Source of the DNA: Clostridiales bacterium UBA929
GTDB lineage: Bacteria; Bacillota; Clostridia; Oscillospirales; UBA929
Length of the DNA: 25,355 nucleotides
Assembly: GCA_002293625.1 (NCBI GenBank)
Contig: DBDP01000062.1
Span: 1-25,355 of the forward strand
Direction: 5' to 3'
In this document: positions 7,420-12,365 of the stretch, piece by piece
Layout of the letters: each line of letters opens with the position of its first letter
Position numbering within the stretch: position 1 is the first letter of the stretch
The notes under the pieces: model-generated
The model's input: only the letters and a program-made list of their open reading frames with translations
Database searches by the model: none
What the model was told of the DNA's origin: nothing
Program-made: the position numbers and the translations under genes

Positions 7420-7548
7420 TTAACGCGCCACATAACGGAACAGCTTGATGACCTTGCCGATAATCCATCCGAGAACCCACGACAACGCGCCCAATCCGGC
7501 ACCGAAGGAAACGCCCAGCGTCAACTGCTTCATTGCTGATTCAATCAT
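7420..7548 (-). CDS. 42-aa membrane protein, minor-coat-like
   Basis: A small gene starting at ATG 7548 and ending in TAA at 7422-7420. The product begins MIESAMKQLTLGVSFG, has one glycine-rich helix (GAGLGALSWVLGWIIGKVI) and ends in basic residues (KLFRYVAR). GAGGAA lies about 6 nt before the start. The start overlaps the stop of the 78-aa gene as ATGA (7548-7545), which implies translational coupling. Filamentous phages encode several such 30-110 aa hydrophobic virion end-cap or minor coat proteins, so a pVII/pIX/pVI-like role is plausible. No sequence identity to a named protein is claimed. Confidence 0.65.
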   Translation of the reverse strand: MIESAMKQLTLGVSFGAGLGALSWVLGWIIGKVIKLFRYVAR

Positions 7549-7781
7549 GACGCGTTCCTCATTCCGTGGGAGAATACCAGCGTGAGGATACCGCCGATCA
7601 GAATGCCGAGAGCGAGGAGGGCGGCGGATATGACATCGCTTATTCCCCGCTGGATCATGATTTCCTCCGTTTGATGCTCGCCGATCACGGTGATCAGCTC
7701 GCGCTGGGTGTCGGCGAGGTCGATAATTTGCTGTTGCTGATCCTCAATAAGGGTTAAGATATAGCCGTAATCATCGGGCAT
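7545..7781 (-). CDS. 78-aa membrane protein with N-terminal coiled coil, possible minor coat protein
   Basis: The first 45 residues are hydrophilic and helical with a QQQQ run (LIEDQQQQIIDLADTQRELI). A single membrane helix follows at about 50-70 (AALLALGILIGGILTLVF), then a short basic tail. AGAGGGG precedes the ATG at 7781. It lies 4 nt after the 28-aa gene and overlaps the 42-aa gene by 4 nt, so all are one cotranscribed block. The layout resembles holin-like and filamentous minor structural proteins. In this context a virion or assembly role is more likely than lysis, but this is inference. Confidence 0.65.
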   Translation of the reverse strand: MPDDYGYILTLIEDQQQQIIDLADTQRELITVIGEHQTEEIMIQRGISDVISAALLALGILIGGILTLVFSHGMRNAS

Positions 7782-7785
7782 ACCG

Positions 7786-7872
7786 TCAGCCCCTCTTCTC
7801 GATTTTGTTGACGATCAACAGAACGACGAAGACGGCACAAAGAATCAAGAACCCGCCAAGTACGAATTGCAT
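7786..7872 (-). CDS. 28-aa hydrophobic peptide, pVII/pIX-like candidate
   Basis: A very short gene from ATG 7872 to TGA 7788-7786. The product is almost entirely one membrane helix (MQFVLGGFLILCAVFVVLLI) followed by VNKIEKRG. AAGGGGAGG, inside the end of the ssDNA-binding gene, lies about 9 nt ahead of the start. The gene lies tightly between that gene and the 78-aa gene. Length and build match the 30-35 aa end proteins pVII and pIX of filamentous phages. Confidence 0.6.
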   Translation of the reverse strand: MQFVLGGFLILCAVFVVLLIVNKIEKRG

Positions 7873-7875
7873 GTG

Positions 7876-8118
7876 TCAGTCCTCCCCTTCCTCAAAATTC
7901 AACCGCTTGTTTCGGTTGAATCCGACTTCCACGACTTCACCGACCGCATAGTCAGGAGCTTCCGCCTTTTCAAACGAGGGATCCCATGTGATCTTTTCCG
8001 CTTCCACGCCCTCGGTGCCGCGGCTCTTGAAGGTCACCCAATACTGTGTCTTCTTGACCTGCTCGCCGTCCTTCCCCTTGAAATCCAGTTTCCTTACCCC
8101 GATTACCGTCCCTTTCAT
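7876..8118 (-). CDS. gpV-like single-stranded DNA-binding protein
   Basis: An 80-aa acidic protein, predicted to be beta-rich. It opens with MKGTVIGVRKLDFKGKDGE and includes QYWVTFKSRG and VGEVVEVGFNRNKRLNF, a pattern of strands with aromatic and basic residues like small OB-fold phage ssDNA-binding proteins. In filamentous phages gene V protein coats the (+) strand before packaging and is encoded just ahead of the small coat genes, as here. GGAAGGAGG lies about 5 nt before the ATG. It is the first gene of the leftward operon, facing the regulator across 8119-8255. Confidence 0.65.
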   Translation of the reverse strand: MKGTVIGVRKLDFKGKDGEQVKKTQYWVTFKSRGTEGVEAEKITWDPSFEKAEAPDYAVGEVVEVGFNRNKRLNFEEGED

Positions 8119-8146
8119 TTGGCCTCCTCCTTCCTAAAAAAATATT

Positions 8147-8229
8147 TTGACACTCATTGACCCTCTGATTCACGGATTAACATAACTCTCAATGAATGTC
8201 AAATAATACTTTACAATTTCATTGAAATT
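8147..8229. promoter_or_regulatory. Divergent control region with paired operator-like inverted repeats
   Basis: Two 14-bp arms, 8147-8160 (TTGACACTCATTGA) and 8189-8202 (TCAATGAATGTCAA), are inverted copies matching at 13 of 14 positions with a 28-bp spacer. Each contains TTGACA, so each could double as a -35 box. A third palindrome, AATTTCA-T-TGAAATT, lies at 8215-8229 just before the regulator gene. The layout suits a ribbon-helix-helix repressor controlling both directions. Confidence 0.5.
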
Positions 8230-8255
8230 CTTTAAGATTAAAAGAGGTGATAATC

Positions 8256-8417
8256 GTGGAAAAGGAAAAAACGACCGTCCAACTTTCCGTTCGGGTCACG
8301 GAATCGCTTCACCAGCGCCTTGCAGCTGAAGCCAATATCCAAAACAGACCGCTGGCAAACTACATCAAGGCAATCCTCATCGACCACATCGATTCCCTTG
8401 ACCGTGTAAAAAAATAG
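8256..8417 (+). CDS. Ribbon-helix-helix (Arc/MetJ/CopG-type) transcriptional regulator
   Basis: A 53-aa protein starting at GTG 8256, with AGAGGTGA about 5 nt ahead, and ending in TAG at 8415-8417. The N-terminal strand KTTVQLSVRVTESLHQRL is the DNA-contacting ribbon plus helix 1. AEANIQNRPLANYIKAIL provides helix 2, as in Arc/CopG proteins. It is divergent from the ssDNA-binding and coat operon. The inverted repeats between them are its probable operators, so it is the likely lysogeny or copy-control repressor of the element. A clear terminator follows. Confidence 0.7.
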   Translation: MEKEKTTVQLSVRVTESLHQRLAAEANIQNRPLANYIKAILIDHIDSLDRVKK

Positions 8418-8429
8418 CTGAAAACAGAT

Positions 8430-8461
8430 AAAAGACCCTCGGCAATCACCGAAGGTCTTTT
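8430..8461 (+). terminator. Intrinsic terminator of the ribbon-helix-helix gene
   Basis: AAAAGACC and TCGG pair with CCGA and GGTCTTTT around CAATCA, with one C-A mismatch in the stem. The TTTT end supports termination on the + strand. Confidence 0.75.
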
Positions 8462-8486
8462 GTCTATGAAAAGGATTGTCTGACGA

Positions 8487-8792
8487 ATGGACTGGTACTT
8501 CGAAATGTTTTATGATACACTCGTTGGTATCATTGGTTACATGCTGCTGGGCATTGTTCTGCTGATAGTCATCTTCGTTCTTTCTGGGTTTATCGGTCGG
8601 AAACGGCGGGTTTACAATACGATGATCCAAAAGCGGACATACAGGCAATTGAAAGCGGACGCAAAAAAACTAAAACGACCTACCGCCGTTCATGCCGCGC
8701 TTATCATTGAGACGTATTACGAAAATCAGTCCATGCAAACCATGACCCCACCAGCACAAGAGAAAAAGGCAAGAAAAGACCCTTGGGAATAA
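8487..8792 (+). CDS. 101-aa single-pass membrane protein of unknown function
   Basis: Residues 10-36 form one strong membrane helix (VGIIGYMLLGIVLLIVIFVL). A long basic, Lys/Gln-rich cytoplasmic region follows (RKRRVYNTMIQKRTYRQLKADAKKLKR), then a polar tail. A six-codon frame (MKRIV, stop at 8481-8483) ends just before this start and may couple translation; AAAGGA is the only weak ribosome binding site. It lies downstream of the regulator and its terminator, so read-through or an unseen promoter is needed. In inoviruses such accessory positions may hold superinfection or host-interaction genes. No family is recognised. Confidence 0.55.
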   Translation: MDWYFEMFYDTLVGIIGYMLLGIVLLIVIFVLSGFIGRKRRVYNTMIQKRTYRQLKADAKKLKRPTAVHAALIIETYYENQSMQTMTPPAQEKKARKDPWE

Positions 8793-8896
8793 TCTGGAAA
8801 TATTTTTGGAGATACAATATTGAGACCATACGCAAACGGTATTATTTTTCTTTTGGGATGCAATGTAGAATACGCGGAGTGTACAAAACCTCATGC

Positions 8897-8920
8897 AATT
8901 TTGTTCAATAATATCATCTT
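8897..8920. repeat. Right boundary arm of the inovirus-like element
   Basis: An exact inverted copy of 5295-5318 (24 bp). It contains ATTTTGTTCAAT (8898-8909), the direct repeat of 5322-5333. It is immediately followed by the displaced 3' end of queA (attL), so this arm was originally the sequence just downstream of the queA stop codon. Confidence 0.65.
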
Positions 8921-8944
8921 ACAGCATCAACATCGCATCCCCAA
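8921..8944. other. attL of the queA-integrated element
   Basis: Read on the minus strand this is a queA ending: GGGGATGCGATGTTGATG, then CTG and TAA. The 20 bases at 8925-8944 match 21926-21945 at 19 positions. It should preserve the pre-integration end of queA, whose last sense codon was CTG. Confidence 0.7.
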
Positions 8945-8945
8945 G

Positions 8946-9031
8946 TGTCACGGGATATATGATTATTACCCGCTTTTGCATGCGTCCCGTGACCATCGGG
9001 CTCCCATAGCTTATGGGACGCATGATACACG
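8946..9031. repeat. Cluster of overlapping, mutually exclusive hairpins
   Basis: GTCACGGGA (8946-8954) can pair with TCCCGTGAC (8984-8992). CATGCGTCCC (8979-8988) can pair with GGGACGCATG (9015-9024). The two stems share 8984-8988 and so exclude each other. Inside the second lies CCCATA-GCT-TATGGG. A 12-bp palindrome TACACGCGTGTA follows near 9026-9038. No coding sequence is seen. The block separates two pieces that both resemble the queA end, so it looks inserted. Confidence 0.5.
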
Positions 9032-9094
9032 CGTGTAACTCCCGACTCCTTGAAAAAAAAAACCGTTCGCGTATGGTCTCAGACTCTCTTTTTG

Positions 9095-9397
9095 TTATAC
9101 GTTCGCGTTCTGTTTTTCAGCCGGAAAAAATTCCAGCTTGAGCGTCATGTCCATTCCGACGGCAAGCCGCTTGAGCGTGGCAAGCGTCGGGTTGCCATCG
9201 CCGCTCTCTATGCGGCTAATGTCGCTCTGGTCGATGCCCGTCTTTTCGGAAAGCTGCTTTTGAGTGAGACCGGAGTTTTTCCTCGCCTCCATCATGGCCC
9301 GGACAATGGCGAACTCCGGCGCTAAAGCCTCGTACTCTGCTCGGAGTTCCGGGTCCTGCAACTGCTCTTTGAGGAACTCTTTGAAAGTGCTCATCAT
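9095..9397 (-). CDS. HigA-type antitoxin, XRE helix-turn-helix
   Basis: A 100-aa protein with an N-terminal helical region and a classic HTH_3 motif (LTQKQLSEKTGIDQSDISRI, then ESGDGNPTLATLKRLA). In type II systems it neutralises the toxin and represses its own operon. Its start overlaps the stop of the toxin gene as ATGA (9397-9394), giving toxin-first order as in higBA. The C-terminal MTLKLEFFPAEK end is common among HigA-like antitoxins. The gene ends a few bases before the queA-like repeat at 9053-9080, at the left edge of the element. Confidence 0.85.
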   Translation of the reverse strand: MMSTFKEFLKEQLQDPELRAEYEALAPEFAIVRAMMEARKNSGLTQKQLSEKTGIDQSDISRIESGDGNPTLATLKRLAVGMDMTLKLEFFPAEKQNANV

Positions 9398-9747
9398 TGG
9401 TTCTCCTTTCGGTCTAAATATTCGTTGCGATATTTCTTTGCCCTGTCAATCTCGGCCGGCGGGGTCTTGTCGTCTTTCTTTATGAATCCGTGAGTGAGGA
9501 TGGCGCGTCGTCCAATCACAAAAAAGTACAGAACACGCGATATGTCCGACCCAACCTTTGCTCTAAGCTCGAATATGCCGTCGGTCAGGTGCTTGGAATA
9601 CGGCTCCCGAATATTTGGCCCTACTGCTTCGAGTAGTTCAATGGTCGATAGCATCTTAGCCCTCATTTTTCTGTCCAGTCCTCGTATAAACTCGTTCGCT
9701 GGCTCCGTTCCGTCCGGTAAATCGTAGAATATAGCATCTATCTCCAT
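9394..9747 (-). CDS. RelE/HigB-type toxin
   Basis: A 117-aa basic protein of the RelE/ParE superfamily (HigB, phage-derived Gp49-like type), predicted to cleave ribosome-bound mRNA. Landmarks are PANEFIRGLDRKMRAKML, the strands GIFELRAKVGSDISRVLYFF with Arg residues, and ILTHGFIKKDDKTP with the typical C-terminal Lys. I chose the ATG at 9747; a GTG at 9756, closer to AGAGGA, is an alternative. A consensus promoter lies upstream at 9788-9816. Such pairs stabilise the elements that carry them or block other phages. Confidence 0.85.
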   Translation of the reverse strand: MEIDAIFYDLPDGTEPANEFIRGLDRKMRAKMLSTIELLEAVGPNIREPYSKHLTDGIFELRAKVGSDISRVLYFFVIGRRAILTHGFIKKDDKTPPAEIDRAKKYRNEYLDRKENQ

Positions 9748-9787
9748 CGCGTTCACCAATCCTCTGTGTATCTTATTATCTACTATC

Positions 9788-9816
9788 ATTCTATGGGATA
9801 TATACCATATTGTCAA
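9788..9816 (-). promoter_or_regulatory. Promoter of the toxin-antitoxin operon
   Basis: On the minus strand TTGACA (9816-9811) and TAGAAT (9793-9788) are separated by 17 bp. The GGTATATATCC palindrome-like spacer could be a HigA operator. Confidence 0.65.
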
Positions 9817-9911
9817 GAGGTTTTCAAAAGAAAATCCGACAAATTTTATGCGAGCTTAGACGCGCTTAGATGGGCCGTAGAGCTACCTTTCTGATGAAGA
9901 GGATTGGGATA

Positions 9912-9935
9912 GGGGGAGCTCCGAAAAGCTCCCCC
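9912..9935 (-). terminator. GC-rich hairpin ending the early operon
   Basis: GGGGGAGCT (9912-9920) pairs perfectly with AGCTCCCCC (9927-9935). It lies about 30 bp beyond the last gene of the leftward operon. No T run follows on the minus strand, so it may be a weak or factor-assisted terminator. The rest of 9817-9964 shows no gene. Confidence 0.5.
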
Positions 9936-9964
9936 TTGCGGCTGTATTTGGCTGTGGCTTGCGT

Positions 9965-10063
9965 TTAATACAATCTTTCAATCTTGACCGTCTTGAACAT
10001 TGAGGGTCCCCAATCGCTGTACGACCCGTTCGGCTTCGTCAGCTCGCGCTTAAATCGTTTCAT
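9965..10063 (-). CDS. 32-aa basic peptide of unknown function
   Basis: A short frame from ATG 10063 to TAA at 9967-9965, with GGAGGGG 6 nt ahead of the start. The product (MKRFKRELTKPNGSYSDWGP, then a short tail ending RLY) is basic and has no signal or membrane segment. It overlaps the end of the upstream gene by 14 nt in another frame, as is usual in compact phage operons. Support comes from the ribosome binding site and the overlap; the function is unknown. Confidence 0.45.
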   Translation of the reverse strand: MKRFKRELTKPNGSYSDWGPSMFKTVKIERLY

Positions 10064-10568
10064 CGTCTGCCCCTCCAGTCTCCCGTTTGAAATCATCGCA
10101 AAGCTCTATCCCGTTGATTGTCTTTATGAGGGGGTCAGCGCAGCTCCCGAAATAGCAGCACTCCTCGCATACAGAGCGTTCCCACATGATGTCTGCCGAT
10201 GACGGCTCCTTGTCATAGTCCAGCCGTCCGAACTCGTCCAAGTTATACCACGCTCTTTTGACCGTGTACCCCTCGTTCTCTATGGCGTACTCAACGGCCG
10301 TGTCGAGGTCGCAATATCCGTCCTCGATGAGATTCCCGTCTTTCCCGAACACCTCATAACGGTAGTCCTCGTCAGGCAAGCAATCGAACCCCGCTTGCCT
10401 GATTTCCTCGTCGGTCATGCCGACCTCTTCACTCAGCCACGAATACAGCTCGTCCTCGTGGCCGGTCTCTCCCTTGTTCACCAGCATGGCGATGACGTCG
10501 AGGGCCTTGTTGCAAAGCTGCATCGTGCGTTCCGGCGCGAAGTCGCCTGCGTCCATCTTAATACTCAT
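10050..10568 (-). CDS. Hypothetical phage protein with C-terminal cysteine cluster
   Basis: A 172-aa acidic protein. A helical N-terminal part (LCNKALDVIAMLVNKGETG) is followed by an EF-like acidic middle. The tail has CEECCYFGSC plus a later Cys (GIELCDDFK), which could bind zinc or be redox active. I took the ATG at 10568; another in-frame ATG lies at 10556. The start overlaps the end of the DUF6273-like fragment by 11 nt. It belongs to the leftward early operon. No family is recognised. Confidence 0.55.
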   Translation of the reverse strand: MSIKMDAGDFAPERTMQLCNKALDVIAMLVNKGETGHEDELYSWLSEEVGMTDEEIRQAGFDCLPDEDYRYEVFGKDGNLIEDGYCDLDTAVEYAIENEGYTVKRAWYNLDEFGRLDYDKEPSSADIMWERSVCEECCYFGSCADPLIKTINGIELCDDFKRETGGADDETI

Positions 10569-10932
10569 CCTCGTCGCCCTTGTCCTTTCCTCCCATCCTG
10601 AGCATCTTCTCCCCGATGGCGTGGACGGCCAACCGGAGGTCCGCCTCGCTGCACCCGTCAATGAGGGTCAAGAGCTGGCCGTAGACTGTGGGCTCTGCCT
10701 CATCGTCGCCCTCTACAGAGACCAAGAGGTCAGAGGCAAAGAGCAAAGCGGGACGGATGCCATAGGTGTCGGTGCAGCCGTTGCTGACGAACCACACGCC
10801 CGTCGAGCTGCTGGTGTACGGAGTGCGGCCCTGCGGAGTCCCCCACGGAGTCACCAACCACCACCCGTTTTCCGGGTTCAGCGGTATGTACTCCGCGTAC
10901 TTGGCGTACTGCTCCAGCGTCAGAAGCCCGAC
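10558..10932 (-). pseudogene. DUF6273-like fragment lacking its N-terminus
   Basis: The open frame runs from just after an in-frame TAG (10935-10933). LTLEQYAKYAEYIPLN, GWWLVTPWG, a Ser/Thr stretch and VSNGC then TYGIRPALLF recall the C-terminal half of DUF6273 proteins common in Bacillota phages. That half is a formylglycine-enzyme/C-type-lectin-like fold ending in a GxRPAL motif. A helical segment follows (LLTLIDGCSEADLRLAVHAI). No start codon with a ribosome binding site precedes the conserved part; the first ATG-like start (10857) falls after it begins. It is fused by overlap to a truncated ASCH gene, suggesting a deletion joined two genes. Confidence 0.5.
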
Positions 10933-11054
10933 CTAAGCCCCGCGTGGATCGCAATCGCCCCCCGATAATTCGTCGCCCATGAGCGCGTCTCATATCGTTT
11001 CGCGCCGACGGCAATGAGCGACGCATACGGTTGGTAGACGGTAAGAGCTTTCAC
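10920..11054 (-). pseudogene. Truncated ASCH-domain protein
   Basis: GTG 11054 overlaps the upstream stop as GTGA and starts a 44-aa frame, VKALTVYQPYASLIAVGAKR, then YETRSWATNYRG and AIAIHAG. This is the typical N-terminal third of phage ASCH (PUA-like, RNA- or nucleotide-binding) proteins, which usually run well over 100 residues. The frame stops at TGA 10922-10920, and the following sequence is DUF6273-like in another frame. It is therefore probably a deletion remnant, though a short expressed peptide is possible. Confidence 0.6.
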
Positions 11055-11287
11055 GGTCGCGTCTCCCTTGCTCTTTGGATCAGCTTCCAAACGTCCTCAA
11101 ACGGTAAAACGATTTGCTTCTTCGTGGATGGGTCGAATACGGACAGCGTTTCCCCGGCGGCGTCGCTGGTAAAGCGAACTTCGGCATTTACTGCTTGCCC
11201 TTTACTCGTTGCCGGGAAAATGCTCGTTCCTCTTATGCACGCAAAGTATGTATTTGTCTTTGCTTCCGGCGGCTTGTAAATGTTCAT
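11051..11287 (-). CDS. Hypothetical 78-aa phage protein
   Basis: A small basic protein starting MNIYKPPEAKTNTYFACIRG, with a short predicted beta-rich middle and a helical end (PFEDVWKLIQRARETRP). It overlaps its neighbours by ATGA (11287-11284) and GTGA (11054-11051), so it is translationally coupled within the early operon. No family is recognised; there are no membrane or signal features. Confidence 0.55.
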   Translation of the reverse strand: MNIYKPPEAKTNTYFACIRGTSIFPATSKGQAVNAEVRFTSDAAGETLSVFDPSTKKQIVLPFEDVWKLIQRARETRP

Positions 11288-11757
11288 GGTTGTTCCCCCT
11301 TCATCGCCGCGAGCGAGGCTTCGGCTTCCTCGCGGGTTGTAAACAATTCTTTCCCGATGTCCGCCACAAAGGCTTGAACGTAATGCTCGGAATAACGGTC
11401 GCCGACGATTTCCTCAAGCTCAATCTCAAAAACTTCGTTGATGCTTGTCAAGGTAATCGCATTGACACGCCATTCGCGCGGGTCGCCGTTCCTCTCGGCG
11501 TACCCCCACAGTCTTTGTCCAAACGATACCGGCAGCAGTATCAACCGCCCGTCACGCTTCGCCGCCGCGAGCGCGTCCAGTTCAATATTCTCACCGCCAT
11601 TTAGATAATGTACTCTGCTTTGGGCATCTTCGCGTGTTCTGTGGTCACTTTCAGGTTCCCACTTTCCACTCGGTTGATAGAAACCAACTGTAAATAGATC
11701 GTGTACTGCGCAGTCTTTTCCTGCGAAATCGCTTTGAATGTATACATATTTTTCCAT
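11284..11757 (-). CDS. Hypothetical 157-aa phage protein
   Basis: A soluble protein beginning MEKYVYIQSDFAGKDCAVHD. It includes a repeated-looking N-terminal strand pattern (FTVGFYQPSGKWEPESDH), a Trp-rich middle (RLWGYAERNGDPREWRV) and an acidic helical end with FTTREEAEASLAAMKG. The start ATG (11757) overlaps the previous stop by one base (TGATG). No motif identifies a function; operon position suggests an accessory early phage role. Confidence 0.55.
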   Translation of the reverse strand: MEKYVYIQSDFAGKDCAVHDLFTVGFYQPSGKWEPESDHRTREDAQSRVHYLNGGENIELDALAAAKRDGRLILLPVSFGQRLWGYAERNGDPREWRVNAITLTSINEVFEIELEEIVGDRYSEHYVQAFVADIGKELFTTREEAEASLAAMKGEQP

Positions 11758-12059
11758 CACTGCGCCTCCAAGGTTGCCATCTGGAGGCGTTCATACGCCC
11801 CCGGAAACATCGCCTCATAATCAGGGTTCACGTCCTCCGGCTTCACTGTATAAACAGTGCTCGCGGTCTCTACGAGCTTGTGCGTCCCACAGTCGGTTAT
11901 TTTCCGAATGCTAGAGGTTTTGACGGAGGTTCCGTCAGAAAACCTTTTACAGCTATCATCATGGATGATACCCTCCAACCTATTCTCCTGCGTTTCCCCC
12001 GCCCGGTAGCCGGTGCCATTTCGGGCGATTCTCCAATTCTTCATAATCGCGGTGTTCAT
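11757..12059 (-). CDS. Hypothetical 100-aa phage protein
   Basis: A soluble, mildly basic protein (MNTAIMKNWRIARNGTGYRA at its start) with a middle strand region SSIRKITDCGTHKLVETAS and a C-terminal YEAMFPGAYERLQM helix. The start overlaps the upstream stop by 4 nt. No family is recognised. Confidence 0.55.
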   Translation of the reverse strand: MNTAIMKNWRIARNGTGYRAGETQENRLEGIIHDDSCKRFSDGTSVKTSSIRKITDCGTHKLVETASTVYTVKPEDVNPDYEAMFPGAYERLQMATLEAQ

Positions 12060-12307
12060 TCCCTCGCCTCCGCTTCTTTCGGTGTGAGCTTTTCTTCAAT
12101 GGTTCGCATATAGGGCATGACGCGCTCGTCAATCTCTGAATCCCGCACGTCCGTCCGACATACACGGACGACGCCCGTTCCGTTCTTTGTCGGCGCGAAG
12201 ATGACGTCGCCCACGGCCAGCTCCACATCGGAGTAATAGGTGTACTCGCGCCCGGTAAATTCCTCTGGATTGGTTCTGCTCTGAAACTGAACAGCTACTA
12301 TGTTCAT
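12056..12307 (-). CDS. Hypothetical small phage protein of the early operon
   Basis: An 83-aa protein from ATG 12307, chosen because AAAGGAG lies about 10 nt ahead. MNIVAVQFQSRTNPEEFTGR and YTYYSDVELAVGDVIFAPTK give a small beta-barrel-like N-terminal half (VGD and a G-rich strand). A helical C-terminus with RVMPYMRTIEEKL follows. Proteins with this YYSD...VGD...V pattern are common in Clostridia phages without known role. Its stop overlaps the next gene by 4 nt. Confidence 0.6.
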   Translation of the reverse strand: MNIVAVQFQSRTNPEEFTGREYTYYSDVELAVGDVIFAPTKNGTGVVRVCRTDVRDSEIDERVMPYMRTIEEKLTPKEAEARE

Positions 12308-12308
12308 G

Positions 12309-12365
12309 TCACTGGTTCTCCTTTCCAACTTTTTGCTGTCCCTGCCTGAGCTTCTTTCTGCTCAT
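12309..12365 (-). CDS. Possible 18-aa basic peptide
   Basis: ATG 12365 overlaps the upstream stop as ATGA, and GGGAGG lies about 8 nt ahead. The product is MSRKKLRQGQQKVGKENQ. Its stop overlaps the region just before the next start. The ribosome binding site and coupling support translation; it may serve only to couple expression. Confidence 0.3.
   Translation of the reverse strand: MSRKKLRQGQQKVGKENQ

Larger units (their letters stand above)
5334..8909. mobile_element. Inovirus-like (filamentous phage) integrated element, apparently lacking an intact Zot
   Basis: About 3.6 kb bounded by a 12-bp direct repeat (5322-5333 and 8898-8909). The leftward operon encodes a gpV-like ssDNA-binding protein, 28-, 78- and 42-aa single-helix membrane proteins, an 82-aa major-coat-like preprotein, then a strong terminator, a Zot-like fragment and a rolling-circle Rep. 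A rightward module encodes a ribbon-helix-helix regulator and a 101-aa membrane protein. Size, order and the cluster of tiny membrane proteins fit an inovirus. The adsorption protein (pIII) and the full morphogenesis ATPase (pI/Zot) are missing, so it is either decayed or a satellite relying on another phage. No integrase lies inside, consistent with use of a Xer enzyme such as the one next door. Confidence 0.72.
8822..9080. repeat. Inverted pair resembling the 3' end of queA
   Basis: 8822-8840 (GAGACCATACGCAAACGGT) and 9062-9080 are inverted copies with one mismatch. Both resemble queA codons near its end. 8822-8868 continues with the resemblance (RYYFSFG in + frame versus RYRFFSFG of QueA) but has lost a base and decayed. 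9053-9080 keeps the A/T run next to the repeat. These look like relics of earlier integration or rearrangement at the queA attachment locus. Confidence 0.5.

Noticed and set aside
8946..9052. Hairpin block as a retron msr/msd or integron attC
   Set aside because: No reverse transcriptase or integron integrase is encoded nearby, and the stems compete rather than forming one long msd-like hairpin.
10558..10932. DUF6273-like fragment as a diversity-generating retroelement target
   Set aside because: No reverse transcriptase or template repeat is present in the window, and the gene is a fragment in an early operon.
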